Shown one piece after another: positions 1 through 10,846 of a stretch of DNA of 64,000 nucleotides. Under the pieces are notes generated by a model that did not search any database, was not told the DNA's origin, and worked only from the letters and a program-made list of their open reading frames with translations. The DNA is taken from positions 3,396,801 through 3,460,800 of the forward strand of contig JAJEKV010000023.1 in NCBI GenBank assembly GCA_021234155.1. Direction: 5' to 3'. Position 1 is the first letter of the stretch. Each line of letters opens with the position of its first letter. The position numbers and the translations under genes were made by a program. This stretch comes from Isoetes taiwanensis (taxonomy: Eukaryota > Streptophyta > Lycopodiopsida > Isoetales > Isoetaceae).

Positions 1-29
1 ATATGCCCAACCGCGAAGATTAGGCGAGG

Positions 30-1417
30 GCAATTAAGGTCTTTTGGCTAATGCCTCAAAAGATTTAAGGTCTTGGAATTCCATGATAGCGACATATGCA
101 TCTCATGCTAAAACAAGTTCTCCAAAAAAATCATTTGCAAGGGCTAAGTCGGATAAGCTAACATTCATAAGTCTATTAAATGCTTGTGTTGCCCAGGAAG
201 AATTAGCTCAGGGAGTTAGAATGCACAAACTTATTATAGAGGCAAGATTTGATTTCAATGTGGTTGTGAGCATGACCTTGGTCAATCATGCAGGAAAACT
301 TGGGCATATAAAAGATGCAAGGATTATATTTGATCAAATGTCTATGAAAAATGTAGTCTCATGGAATGCAATGATTGCCATTTATGTTCAGTGGGAGCAC
401 AACAATGATGACATCCATCTGTTCAATAGAATCTAAAAATATAACTCCAGATGATGTTACATTTATCACCATAATATCAGCATTTGCTATACGGAGGCTA
501 TTGCCAAAGGTAAGAGAATACATGCTCGGATTATGGGAATGAAGTGGATTCTTGTTAACAATTCCCTTATGAACATGTATAGAAAATGTGGTTACCTAGA
601 TAATTGCGTGAAGATATTTGATAGAATGCCTTGGCGAGATGTTGTGTCATGGAATACCATGGCGGCAGCTTGTGCTCCACTTGGCAATGAAATGTTTTCA
701 CTGTTTAAACAAATGCATGTTGAAGGCCTTAATGCTGATGAATATACATATGTCATCATCATTGATGCATGTCTTGAAACGGATCACTTCTTGCCCAAGG
801 GAAGATTATGCATGCCCGAATTATAAGTTTGTGCCTAGGTTCAAATGTTATTATATGCAATGCCATATTGAATATATATGGAAGGTGTGGAACTTTAGTG
901 GAAGCTAGCAGAATATTTTCCACAATGTATGCACAAGATGTAATCACGTAGACAACACTCATAACTACATATGCACAGTATGGACATTCTAAGAAGGCAC
1001 TAGAACTTTTTAGTCAAATGCAGTTTCATGGTTTGTTACCAAATGGAGTTACTTTTATTAGTGCCCTTGACGCCTGTTCAAGTGTTGCAGCTATAACCAT
1101 TAGCAAACTGCTGCATTCTCACCTTCTCTACAATGGTCTTACCTCAGATGCTACAATTTGTAATGCCATTGTGACTATTTATGGTAAATGTGGAGTCTTG
1201 GAGGCACGAAGGTTATTTGACATCACGCCTAAGCGAGAATGCGGTCTCGTGGACATCGATGATTACTAATTATGCTCTCCAAGGATATTGCAAAGGGTCC
1301 TTAAGCTCTTTAAATGCGACTCAATGGCTTAAGGCCACCAAGTATTACATTCCTCCGCGTTCTATCGCATGCGGTCATGCTAGTCGGTGGATGAAGGATG
1401 TCAATTCACGGCATTGA
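30..1417 (+). pseudogene. PLS-class PPR protein pseudogene (partial)
   Basis: Conceptual translation gives successive pentatricopeptide repeats, with motifs such as VVSWNAMIAIY (about 355-390), DVVSWNTMAAA (about 640-670) and CNAIVTIYGKCG (about 1160-1195). Such proteins bind organellar RNA and usually act in editing or splicing. The gene is broken. The frame changes near 60, stops at 434-436, changes again before 490 and near 815, and changes once more near 1245. There is an in-frame TAG at 949-951 where a Trp codon is expected (VIT*TTLITTYA). The order and phase of repeats are otherwise normal, so this is a decayed copy and not chance ORFs. The 5' part lies at the window edge, and no E or DYW domain is seen after 1417. 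Confidence 0.85.
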
Positions 1418-2300
1418 TGTTTGGGTTTGATCTTTGCACCGGTTGAGGAACATTTTAGCTGCATAATTTGATATGCTTGAATGCATTGGATGATCAAGTG
1501 AAATTGCAGTTTGGCGTTTAACTTGCCATTTGACACCAACAAAAGTCTTATGCATGATCTTGCTTAGTGTCTACCAAATACATCTTGATTTAAAAGTGAG
1601 GCAAGAGTAACCCTTTAATTAATTATTGGAGTCTCTTTGTCTACAAAGAATCACTTCCCATATATCTTTGGGGGGACTAACCACTTAATTGGGATACCTT
1701 TGTTTGCCTACATGCCGTCTCCTTCATATCAAAGTTCCAAGGGTCCATAGTGGATGTTAATGTTTGTATCATTCTTTGGAAACATTACAAGCTGTGTATA
1801 CATAGTATAGTACTCACGGTGAATATTCAAGTACTATGTACTTTCTTGAATTATGTAATGGCTTTTTACCACTGTTTTTGATTCACACGACTACGTCATG
1901 AGATTAGAATCCGGTTGGGGGTATATTGGAATATTTCGGTGGCAAGATGTTCTAAATTCAAATGTCATTTTGTAACAAGAGGTCATTAATGCGGCTTTCT
2001 TGTTATTTTGGCTTATGCTACCTCAATAAGTAGTTGATTGGCTACTTCACGTATGATTATTGGTTTTGGAAAGCTGCCAGCTTTTGCTTTCAGTTACAAC
2101 ATTAATTCCTTGTTAACCTTTTCAATACACTTCGAGTCGTTCTAAACTTTCACATTCGTCTATTTTCTATCTCTTGTACTTTGTTCTAGTCTTTTGTTCC
2201 TCTTACGGTTCTTGGGATAGAAAATTGATTTTGGTCTTGAACTCAATTGTTGCTAGACATCCTGCAACATTTGGCCCGCTATTTCAACGACAAAATTATC
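1418..2300. other. Intergenic, no gene seen
   Basis: No coding stretch with recognisable motifs on either strand. The right part may be an unrecognisable continuation of the reverse transcriptase relic that follows. Confidence 0.4.
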
Positions 2301-2304
2301 ACCA

Positions 2305-2910
2305 CCATCCTCCATGGTAATCTATAAATTTCCCCTTAGGCAAGGTTACCAAAATTTTATAAAGTAGAACCAAGATGTCCCACATGAATTGTACATCAAA
2401 ACCAAAGCGTAAAAGACATTTCTCTAAGAAGGCCAAGTCAACATTGTCGTACGCTTTTGTAAAGTCCAGCTTCAAATATATAATATCATGGTCCTGAAGT
2501 CAAGCCCAATAAATACCTTTATAAGTGAGAACTACATTGTTTAATATGCATCGTCATGGCAGAAATCCTGACTGTGTAGAGGATATGGAATCAGCAAGAA
2601 TATCTCGAAGCTTTTGTGCATAAGCTTTGGCAAAGATCTTGTACACATAAGATAGCAAGGTGATAGGTCGTCAGTCCGAAATTGATGAAGGCTCCTTACA
2701 TTTGGGAATGAGAGAAATGCAGTCCGAGTTAAGAATTTTGTCTAGAGGCCTTTGCCTCTTGAAATTCTGAAATGCGTCGTACACATCATCGCCAACTCAA
2801 TCCCATAACTCCTGAAAGAACTCCATAGGAATACCATCAATTCCAGGACACTTTTCTTTCTTCAAAAGGAAGGTAGCATCTGTTAAATCATTCCACGTAA
2901 TCTAGTTGTT
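2305..2910 (-). pseudogene. L1-type LINE reverse transcriptase relic
   Basis: The minus strand reads as the front half of a plant L1-type reverse transcriptase. CPGIDGIPMEFFQELW lies near 2820-2860, then NSDCISLIPKC, then RPITLLSYVYKIFAKAYAQKL, then QSGFLP, and YLKLDFTKAYDNVD with the first catalytic Asp near 2470. In-frame stops replace Trp before RPI, replace Gly in QSGFLP*RC, and follow GIYWA. The YADD box and everything after it are missing or unrecognisable. It is too broken to be active and has no ORF over 60 codons. Confidence 0.8.
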
Positions 2911-3083
2911 CTTTTAAGCATAAAAAACTAGAGAATGCCTCGGCATCGAGAAAACATGTCAAGCTCGGGGACTATTAAGTAGCGATAAACTATATTTGAA
3001 GAGCGATGGACCACTTTTGATAACAACATATTTTGGAAGAGATGTATCAATTTGGAAGAGATTCACAATAGAATGATTTATTT

Positions 3084-3219
3084 TGTGGATTTTGTAGCAA
3101 ACCTAGATGGTTTATAGGTTATGAGATCATGATTTGTTTGAAGAAACTGGTATTACGTTTTAGAAGACATAAAAGGTATGGATCATTGTTGTGAACCATA
3201 ACAATTGATATCAGAGCCA
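3084..3219 (+). repeat. LTR end plus tRNA-Met-type primer binding site
   Basis: A stretch ending ...CCATAACA at 3203 is followed at once by TTGATATCAGAGCCA (3205-3219). This resembles the TGGTATCAGAGC primer site of plant LTR retrotransposons primed by initiator tRNA-Met. The same LTR-end sequence recurs at 13538-13696. A TATA-like ATAAAAGGTAT lies at 3169-3180. No gag or pol ORF follows, so only a 5' remnant is left. Confidence 0.55.
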
Positions 3220-4560
3220 AGCTATTCCTAAAGTTTGCAAAGACTTTTGTTTGGTGCTGGAGATTGCAAACAGGAATAGAGAACCTTATTCTAGCTATTC
3301 TTGATGTTTGTAAGTCATCTAGTTGGTGCGAATGATTGCAAATCGGAATAGAATTCCTCCGATCCTGAGAATCTAAATGATCTTCTTTCTATGAATTTAA
3401 AATTTTAACTTCTTGGATCATTCTTCATAATTCGATTCTACCCAGAGTAATCAATCTTTGGATATCGGTACGACAAAATTGTTTGTTGCAGGAAACATAT
3501 AGGTGCAGGTGATTGATGACGTGGAATAAGCAGAGGGAACTGAGCCTAATCTTCCCGATCAATCCATTTCATTTTTCAAAATGGATCTCCTTCCAATCAA
3601 GCCTAACCAAAACTGACAATCCATCTCCTTGGCCAGGATGGATCTCCGTTGAAACATTTCTTGCATCTATGGAGGGCGTATCTATGGTGGACGGATCAAT
3701 CTTTATCTCAACTCTCTATCCTTGACAAATCTTGAACTATTCCAAACTAAACGAATTCTAAACAATGTAAACTGCGGCCCATTGTTGTAGTAAAACGTCT
3801 TAATAATAAATATCTGTTTGTAGGAAGTTGTAGTTTAAAAAGTAGAGATGTAATTTCAAAACTTGTTAGAAATATTTCAAAGGATTTGTGTCCTTAGAGA
3901 AATTGTAATTCTATTTTATGATTGTGTTGCTTCTTTCTAATGAATGATCATGCCATTAATAGTTGCACAATGGTTGGTGCCATAAGTGTTGATATTAATG
4001 GATGACATTGAAATTCTAGATTGGGGTCAAAGCATGCCAGGGTGTACCATCTAAAGTTCTTTTTAGGGAGTGCGAAACTACCCAGAAAAGTACCCAGCAC
4101 TGGGTACTAGGAACTTGCATAAATGTCTCAATAAACAGTAAGTTTGGGAGTTGATTCATTCATTTTAGTCTCTAATAGTATTGCTCTGCTCTAATACTAT
4201 AGATTCACATTTTATTGACCTTCAATTCAAAATTTTTGGATTGATTTTATTGGGAAGACAAAACAGAAAGTACCTGTTTTAAAAGTACCCAGTGTAGGTA
4301 CTTTTGAGGATTCCAAAAGTGGTACGCCGTAGCATGCTTTCACCCATTGGTGTCGAGGGTTTTGGCGATGGTGGTGCTCTTTGGTTGGAGTTAGTGCTTC
4401 AGCGAAACCATGATCTTTTCTTAATCTTGTCTTTATCTTAAAACTCATTTTTATCTAGTAGATCTTGAGCTTTTCTCATATATCTCAAAAGAATAATTAA
4501 ATCTTCCTTGGATCTTTTATCTTAAATCTTTAGCCACAGTCATTATGATTGTTATAAATA
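3220..4560. other. Probable LTR-retrotransposon leader debris, no gene
   Basis: AT-rich sequence after the primer-site remnant. Short ORFs here carry no motif I recognise. Confidence 0.3.
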
Positions 4561-4680
4561 GTTGGTGCTATTTGTGAGATCACGATCCTTACCTTGGAAA
4601 GAGTTTGGAAAGAGTTGGTGCTCTTGTCCAAGTTAAAAGAATGAGTTGGTGCTCATCTATACAAATTGAGTTGGTGCCTA
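4559..4680 (+). repeat. Dispersed GTTGGTGC direct repeats
   Basis: The motif AGTTGGTGC(T/C) occurs four times in about 115 bases (near 4560, 4612, 4642 and 4668) with unrelated spacers. It resembles the degenerate short repeats often seen in retrotransposon leaders. Confidence 0.4.
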
Positions 4681-5159
4681 ATTTGTGGTTTACAACTGAG
4701 GTCAGTTGCTTCCAAAAAGGGAAGAATTATTCTGAATATATAGCTTCGGAGTGCGGTCTTGGGCGTTAGTCTTGGTGGACTAGTATGGGTGTGTAAGAAT
4801 GGAAAATCTGAGGCAAAGCAGAGCAAATAAATTGCAAGGAAACCTTATAGTAGTTATGGTTAAGTAATATTTTGAAGCCAAGGGGTGAAAACGCATAGGT
4901 GGGGGACATTTCCCTTGTCAGCGACGCATAGTGCTTTAGGGGTGCTTTAGCCATTTTCCAAAATTTTTTGGGCCCGTCAAGAACACTAAGTGACGGTTTG
5001 GTTTGGCCAGTTAGGTCTTGGCGGCCTCATTCAATCAATTAGAAGTTGGTTGTGCCATGTCATCAATCAGGAAGTAGGAGGATCTGTTTCTCCAGCTCCC
5101 GCTAGTTTTTGGATTCGGCACCCGGAATAGAATTTTGAAAATGGAATTGTGGTTCGGAT

Positions 5160-6640
5160 TTTTGTGTTTTCTAAGCTCTACGCTTCATGCAATTGTTTGG
5201 TATGTCATGGATTTGCTTGCTCAATATCTTGCTGAATTTGCGGCCGATTTGAAATGAAGATCAGGAGGACATTACAAGATCCTTGGGAATTAACATTCTT
5301 GAATCTCTTGCAAGATTTGAAGTCTTGAAGGAAGATACCAATGAAAATGAGAAGAAGGAAGAGCGGGGAATGAAAATGAGATGGCGGAACACCATGGAAC
5401 CAAATTTGCACGAGGTATTGTCTTCTCGAGTTCCTCTTAACAAAATTTTGAAAATATAGAACCATGTTTGGAAAAATGTGGTAAGCTTTGCAATTGTGTA
5501 TCCCCTATCTGCATGTCGTAGAATCTTGGCTGCTAGAAGGAGAATCTGAGAGGAGCCAAAAAGAGGAAGAGGCAATCAGAAATTATGATGGTAGGAGAAG
5601 GCGATGGCAAAGATAAGGAGAAACCTTCTACTAGAAAAAACAAAAAAGATGCTAAAGCTGATTGTGGATTTTGTAAATAAGATATGCCAAAATTATGATT
5701 CAAATGATAGGGAGGAGGTCATATCCAGAGCTGGTGAAACGACTTCGAATTTAGTTTATTGGCAATAAAATTTAAGCGATGTAAAAACATGTAGTTGAGA
5801 ATGTGAAGAATACTCTTGATAACAAGAAAGCGAGGCGAGGACACAAGACATTAACCATGCGAGAGCATCTACCTTGATGATGGCGGGAAAATGAGCGAGC
5901 AATAGGGTGCTTGATTTGCAAAAGTATTGAATTTGAGGAGAAAGGTTGTCTATCTTTGCTCTAGATAAAAAGAAGATTGCTTGACTTTGGAGGACCATGG
6001 TCCATGTTCAAGAATAAGGCGGATCGAGGTTAAGTGATGAAAGGCGTGAAAAGGTATACAATTTTTGGGTTATGCGAAACAAGAGTGTCTCAAACAAAAG
6101 GCAAGTCATTAAATTGAGGCGACAAAATAATGGTGCTAAAGCTGTCAAAGCCTTATAATATGCAACCAATCCACTATCTGGAAGAGACTTCGGGTATACT
6201 CTTGCTTGTTGTTTATTACATTACAAAAGTTTAATAGTAATTGCTTATTGTATTGCGGGTCATGTTCTTTAGGAGATTCAAAGCGTGAACATCGAGTATG
6301 AAGATAGGGCTGAGGCTTTTCCGAAAGTTTGAAACCTAAATTTGTGAGAAGACTTAAAAGAGAGGGGAAACATGATGTTGTATATATCACATGAAAATGG
6401 AATTAGTTAAAAGGGCAATGAATAAAATAAGGCGAGATTCTAACATTCATGGTGCAAGTTGTAGATACAAATGTGTTGTTTGTGGACGGGGTCCAATTTG
6501 TGAAGGCAACAATAAGACATTCAATAGTGTCGATTGATATGTGGAAAACTATGGTTTGCAGAAAGAATGAAAACGCCGATTGGTACAAACCAACATGTTT
6601 GGCAATGGAATGCAACATTGTGGGCTAAAATCTTTCAATG
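5160..6640 (+). pseudogene. Coding-like fragments, probable front part of degraded transposase
   Basis: Several plus-strand stretches read like protein but change frame. ITRSLGINILESLARFEVLK is near 5255-5325. A 55-codon ORF begins at ATG 5604 and ends at 5768 (MAKIRRN...). KVYNFWVMRNKS is near 6045-6080. A Cys-rich stretch CRYKCVVCGRGPICEG lies near 6455-6505. None matches a family I can name with certainty. Their strand and position fit the missing front half of the transposase-like gene at 7125-7915. Stops are frequent between the fragments. Confidence 0.3.
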
Positions 6641-6737
6641 AATGCCCCAAAGAAAAAAACAAAGGGATGACAGTTGAATGGAAGAACTTGAGAAGGTGAG
6701 CAATTGTAATTACTTTTCGGTCTTCTAAAGTGTATTG

Positions 6738-6872
6738 TTTAGACGATTTGGTACAACTAGCATGGCTTTGTTTTACAAGTTTACATGTTAGGGCAGATTT
6801 TGTCCAGCTAGCATGGCTTTGTTTTTTACAAGTTTACATGTTGGGAGAATTTGTCCAGCTAGCATGGCTGCT
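6738..6872 (+). repeat. Three-copy tandem repeat, about 48 bp
   Basis: The unit TTTGTCCAGCTAGCATGGCT... followed by TTGTTTTACAAGTTTACATG occurs twice in full and a third time in part, with small changes. Confidence 0.85.
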
Positions 6873-7015
6873 GGATTGTATTAGGAGGTTAAAAACTCTA
6901 TACTTATCTATCTTATGATTGTTTATGTGAATGGGCAGACCCAATACAGCAATGTCGTTAGAAAGCAACGTTAATAGAGAACAATGTTATTGTCATGTTG
7001 TGGCTGCCAGTAATA

Positions 7016-7123
7016 GATGTGAAAAATGCTCCTCCTATTCTTTGCTTACAAGCTAGTTGATCTTCACTATAGTTGATATTCACTAGATGTGACAGATGTG
7101 AAAAATGCTCCTCCTATTCTTTG
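7016..7123 (+). repeat. Direct repeat of about 30 bp, 79 bp apart
   Basis: GATGTGAAAAATGCTCCTCC followed by TATTCTTTG is present at about 7018 and again at about 7096. The spacer contains AGTTGAT(C/A)TTCACTA, itself repeated. Confidence 0.8.
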
Positions 7124-7124
7124 A

Positions 7125-7915
7125 TTGATTCTCTATTTCTTTCAGGTCAAAGAAACCTTCATCAAGGAAGCTGGCATAGGTGGTAAACCAATTGTCAAAA
7201 CCAAGGGCGTTATGAGGCTGGTTTATAAAGCCACATCATTGCGAGTTCATGGTACATGGGATAAGGTGATCAAGCAATTCATTCCTCACAATTACACACG
7301 CAAAGGTGGCAAGCGAGCAGTTCAAATTGTGTTTGCAAACATTTCTGAAGGTACCATTGTTTACGTCATAGACTTGAGAAAATTACACATTTAAAATTCA
7401 GGGAGGTTCAGTCCATGCATTGGCACAATGATCAATGTTCCATACTTGTTCACATCACCTACGGGCATGCAAATAAAGAAGAGACTCGAATATTTGTGTC
7501 GATGGCCGAAGTAAGTTGGTTAAAGAAACACACTTCTATATTTCGATGGCCAAAGAACCGACACCTCATTTTGTGCGGCATTGCCTTGAAAGCATCTTTG
7601 AATTCTTGAAAAATAAAGGTGTAAACATCTACAAGCATGTATTATTAATTGGGGCCAATTTCTTTAGCTTGCATTCAAATCTTCAGTGTTGGGCATGTTT
7701 TTCAATCCGAAGAAGATAGAATGGAATTTTTTGCATCGTGCCATGGCAAAGGGAGAACATGGCGGCCCCGTAGGGGTCTGTCATAAAAGAATCTTGACCA
7801 GCGAGATGTTGAAGAGAGAAATGCGCCTTTAAGGAATCTTGAGGATCGGTGCAATTCTTAAATTGGTACTTCAAAGTGAAGAGGCAGCAAAGACAATATT
7901 ATCTTAAGGTATGAT
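7125..7915 (+). pseudogene. Unclassified DDE-like transposase, catalytic region, broken
   Basis: After correcting by eye for one-base frame changes, the plus strand reads FIPHNYTRK (near 7285), then VYVIDL with EN-like remnants (near 7365), then EVQSMHWHNDQCSILVHITY (7403-7460), then FVRHCLESIFEFLKNKG (7576-7625), then an IGAN box and NFLHRAMAKGEHGG...CHKR (7723-7790). This order resembles a eukaryotic transposase-like family with a DFxENY box, an SDGxxxQFK box and a GKGxxDGxG..KR box, which I know only by pattern. At least two of the expected acidic residues are changed. Short ORFs to 8817, rich in Lys and Arg, may be its tail. It is not active as written. Confidence 0.5.
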
Positions 7916-8009
7916 TTTTTCTTGTGAACTTTACATGCGGGTACCCGGCTTTGGGTTTTGCTAATGTGCTATGTTTATATGTAGGTATTTTGGCTTGTGA
8001 AGGTGGGAA

Positions 8010-8817
8010 GTGTGTAGAACAATAAGATTTGGTTGTGAAAGCGGCCCGAAGGGAGAAAAAATACATACTATAAGACCATTACGCCAAAAACAGGGCCCAC
8101 AATGGTTGCTCACAAATTCTTGTCTTGCTTTTGTGCTAGTTGTTGGAAGAACGTGGAATAGATGTAAGCATGCAAAAAGATTGGGGCGCTACACATTGAG
8201 AGTTGAAGCCCCGGATACATCGTACAAACAAACATCTATCAACCATGTACAATCTGAAGGGGATAACCGTGGAAGGCCGGAACTTGTAGAGGTTGGTGAC
8301 AATTTTGCAATCAATCACGAAAACCAACAATGAAGAAAATCTTGACTTTTGGATGGTTGAAATGTTCTAAACCAAAAGCACATTGTGGAAAGGCGTTCAA
8401 AAGATTTTTGGGGCTCTAAGTTCGGTGGCGGGGAAGTCATTTTGGCGGTAAGTACTACAAGTGCATCGTGAAGGTAAGTATGAGCTTCTAGACCATATGC
8501 GGATGTCAATTGCTATTCATATCTTGTTGTATGTGCAAAGATTGAATTGATTGCTGATGCAAATGATTGCAATTTGTACCATTTACCTTTGGAAACACCG
8601 CGAACACATCATTGATTATTTGCCACAAACGGACTCTGAAACATTGGCAAGTGGCATCGAGCAAATGAGGAAGAAGACCATCAAAAAGCATTTTAATGGT
8701 ACATTAGGAAGAAGGTTGTTCTTGAGGAGAAGGAAGCCCAATGGCAAGAAAAGGCTTATGGTTCAAAAGAAAGGGATTGCAAGTGATAAAAAAGAAAGAG
8801 GCGAAAATCAGAAATGA
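8010..8817 (+). other. Short ORFs of uncertain status
   Basis: Two plus-strand ORFs (8010-8333, 107 codons; 8551-8817, 88 codons) follow the transposase-like relic on the same strand. The second ends in a strongly basic stretch (FLRRRKPNGKKR). I recognise no domain. They could be the decayed C-terminal part of the same gene or chance frames. Confidence 0.25.
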
Positions 8818-8939
8818 GCCTATTGCCAATTATGTTTCATGTATTTTGTCTTTGGGGAAGTATTGCTGCACTTGCAGAGCAAGTAATGAGTGTACCGCAG
8901 GGATATATGAGATTAATATGAGATTAATATTTTGATAAA

Positions 8940-10840
8940 AGACATCTTTACGGTGTAAAAACATTCTTGTCTTGAACTAGTATTGATGCAATTTTGGCTT
9001 TAAATGCTTGAATGATTGATTTGATTTGTAAAAGGCATTCTGGTGACATGCTTATATGCCTCTGGCCGGGACATGCTTATGATTACGGCGATGTATGTTG
9101 TAAGCACTTTGATCGATGTATATTCCATATGTGATAGCATGACACATGCTTACAAAAGTCTTTGAGAATTCTGAGATGGATGTGACAAGGACATCCATGA
9201 TATTTGCAAGCTGCCGGAGAGCAGAAGGTAAATTTTATTTGCAATTCTTTTGTGCATGCAAAATGCAATGTATCATATCAAAAGTCGAGTTCTTGCAACC
9301 AATGCGTGGCATCACACAAGTGCCATGTTAGTCGGCATAAGTGAGTCCTAAAATAGAGGCCCGAAGGTTACCGCGGCATTTTTGCCTTAACGCAAAGTTC
9401 TATTTTATCGATGTCTTTCTTGAAAACTTTCCGGTCGACGGTGCTTTTAGTACAAGTTGATCCATCACGGTTGGGAGTTTTGGAAGTTGGAAGAAGTTGT
9501 GAAATTTGTTGAAAGATGGTGGTGTTGGTATCATATCAAGCGATCGATTGTATGCTCGGGGGTTTAAGCACATCTATCATTATAAGCTCATGGACATGCG
9601 TGCTTATTAAAAGTTAAGACACAAACGAATTGCAAATTGGAATGAAGAATGAGAAAGAAAGTATGGGAACTTGACAACACTAAATTCAATTACTTGTCAT
9701 TACACACGAAAACCTGTCAACAATACTTCAATTACTTAGGATTACACTTTCACTTTAATTGTTGTATTAGGTTTTATTTTTAACATGAATATCTATTGAG
9801 CGCAAATCACCAAGCTTTGATGTATGATTCAGTCTAGTCTTGCAAGATTGGAGGCAATAAGTATTTGTTCATTGGTTTCTTATGCATCATTCAGTAGTGC
9901 CTATTTACTTGCAGGTTGATTCATTCAAAGCAGAGTGCTTGTTAACTGTGGAGCACTTAATCATACTTTGTGTTTTGTTCTGCACAAAATGCAGAGTATT
10001 TGTTAGGCAGCTGACTCTTTCCTATCCCAGTATATGTGATGCCTTTTCATAGAATGGGAAAGATAAAGATTCAAATACAATCAGTTGAGCATGTTTGCAG
10101 AGATGTCTCCAATGAAATTTTCAATACACGCAATAACAATCAAGTCTTTGGGTGTCTGCTGCAGCTGATCAACCTTTTACAATTTGACAGCAAATGCAAA
10201 GTAACAATTTGACAGCAAATCAAGCAAATGCAAATCAACATTTTACCTTTACAAATTCAAATGACAACTTTAAAAGAACTGTCAATTACCCATATTCTGC
10301 AATGCTCAAAATTCTGCAAGGACATAATAGTTTATAAACATGTCTTTAGACAAAATGCTACCAACATGGGTAGATGCGAAGCCAAGAAGACAGATAAAAC
10401 AAAAAAAGGTGGACACTTGCTTTCTATTAGAATTTGGTCTTTTTCGACTTTATATACTCCTCCAAAGTTAAGTCGTCGTTAGTCTCCGTTTCAGAGTCAT
10501 TGTGGGCTACTTCCTTCTTCTTTTCTTTCAATGGAGATTGGATCTCGTCAACGTCAGGTTTATCGTGGGCTTTTAGCACAAAGGTTTACTATAGATGGCA
10601 TGGTTTGTGGCAAATTGAGAACGAGGAGGCCTTTGGATTGAACATAGGATTGAAGCTCTTTGGAGGGAAACCAAAGGTTACGCACCTAACTTGAATTCCA
10701 TGATTGACATTTAAACTTGACAAACTGCACAAAAAAAACTATTGGAGATCTGAAATTAAAGAAAATTAATTTGTTGAATCAAACAATGCACACCTTGTTC
10801 ATTTGATGGAATATCTTCATCGGCACCTTATTTTCTTGAT
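8940..10840. other. Intergenic, no gene seen
   Basis: AT-rich sequence with scattered short ORFs and no recognisable motif, repeat array or RNA gene. Confidence 0.5.
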
Positions 10841-10846
10841 CCGCTT

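Noticed and set aside
6145..6618. Minus-strand ORFs of 71-81 codons
   Set aside because: No motif; the plus strand here reads as parts of a transposase-like gene.
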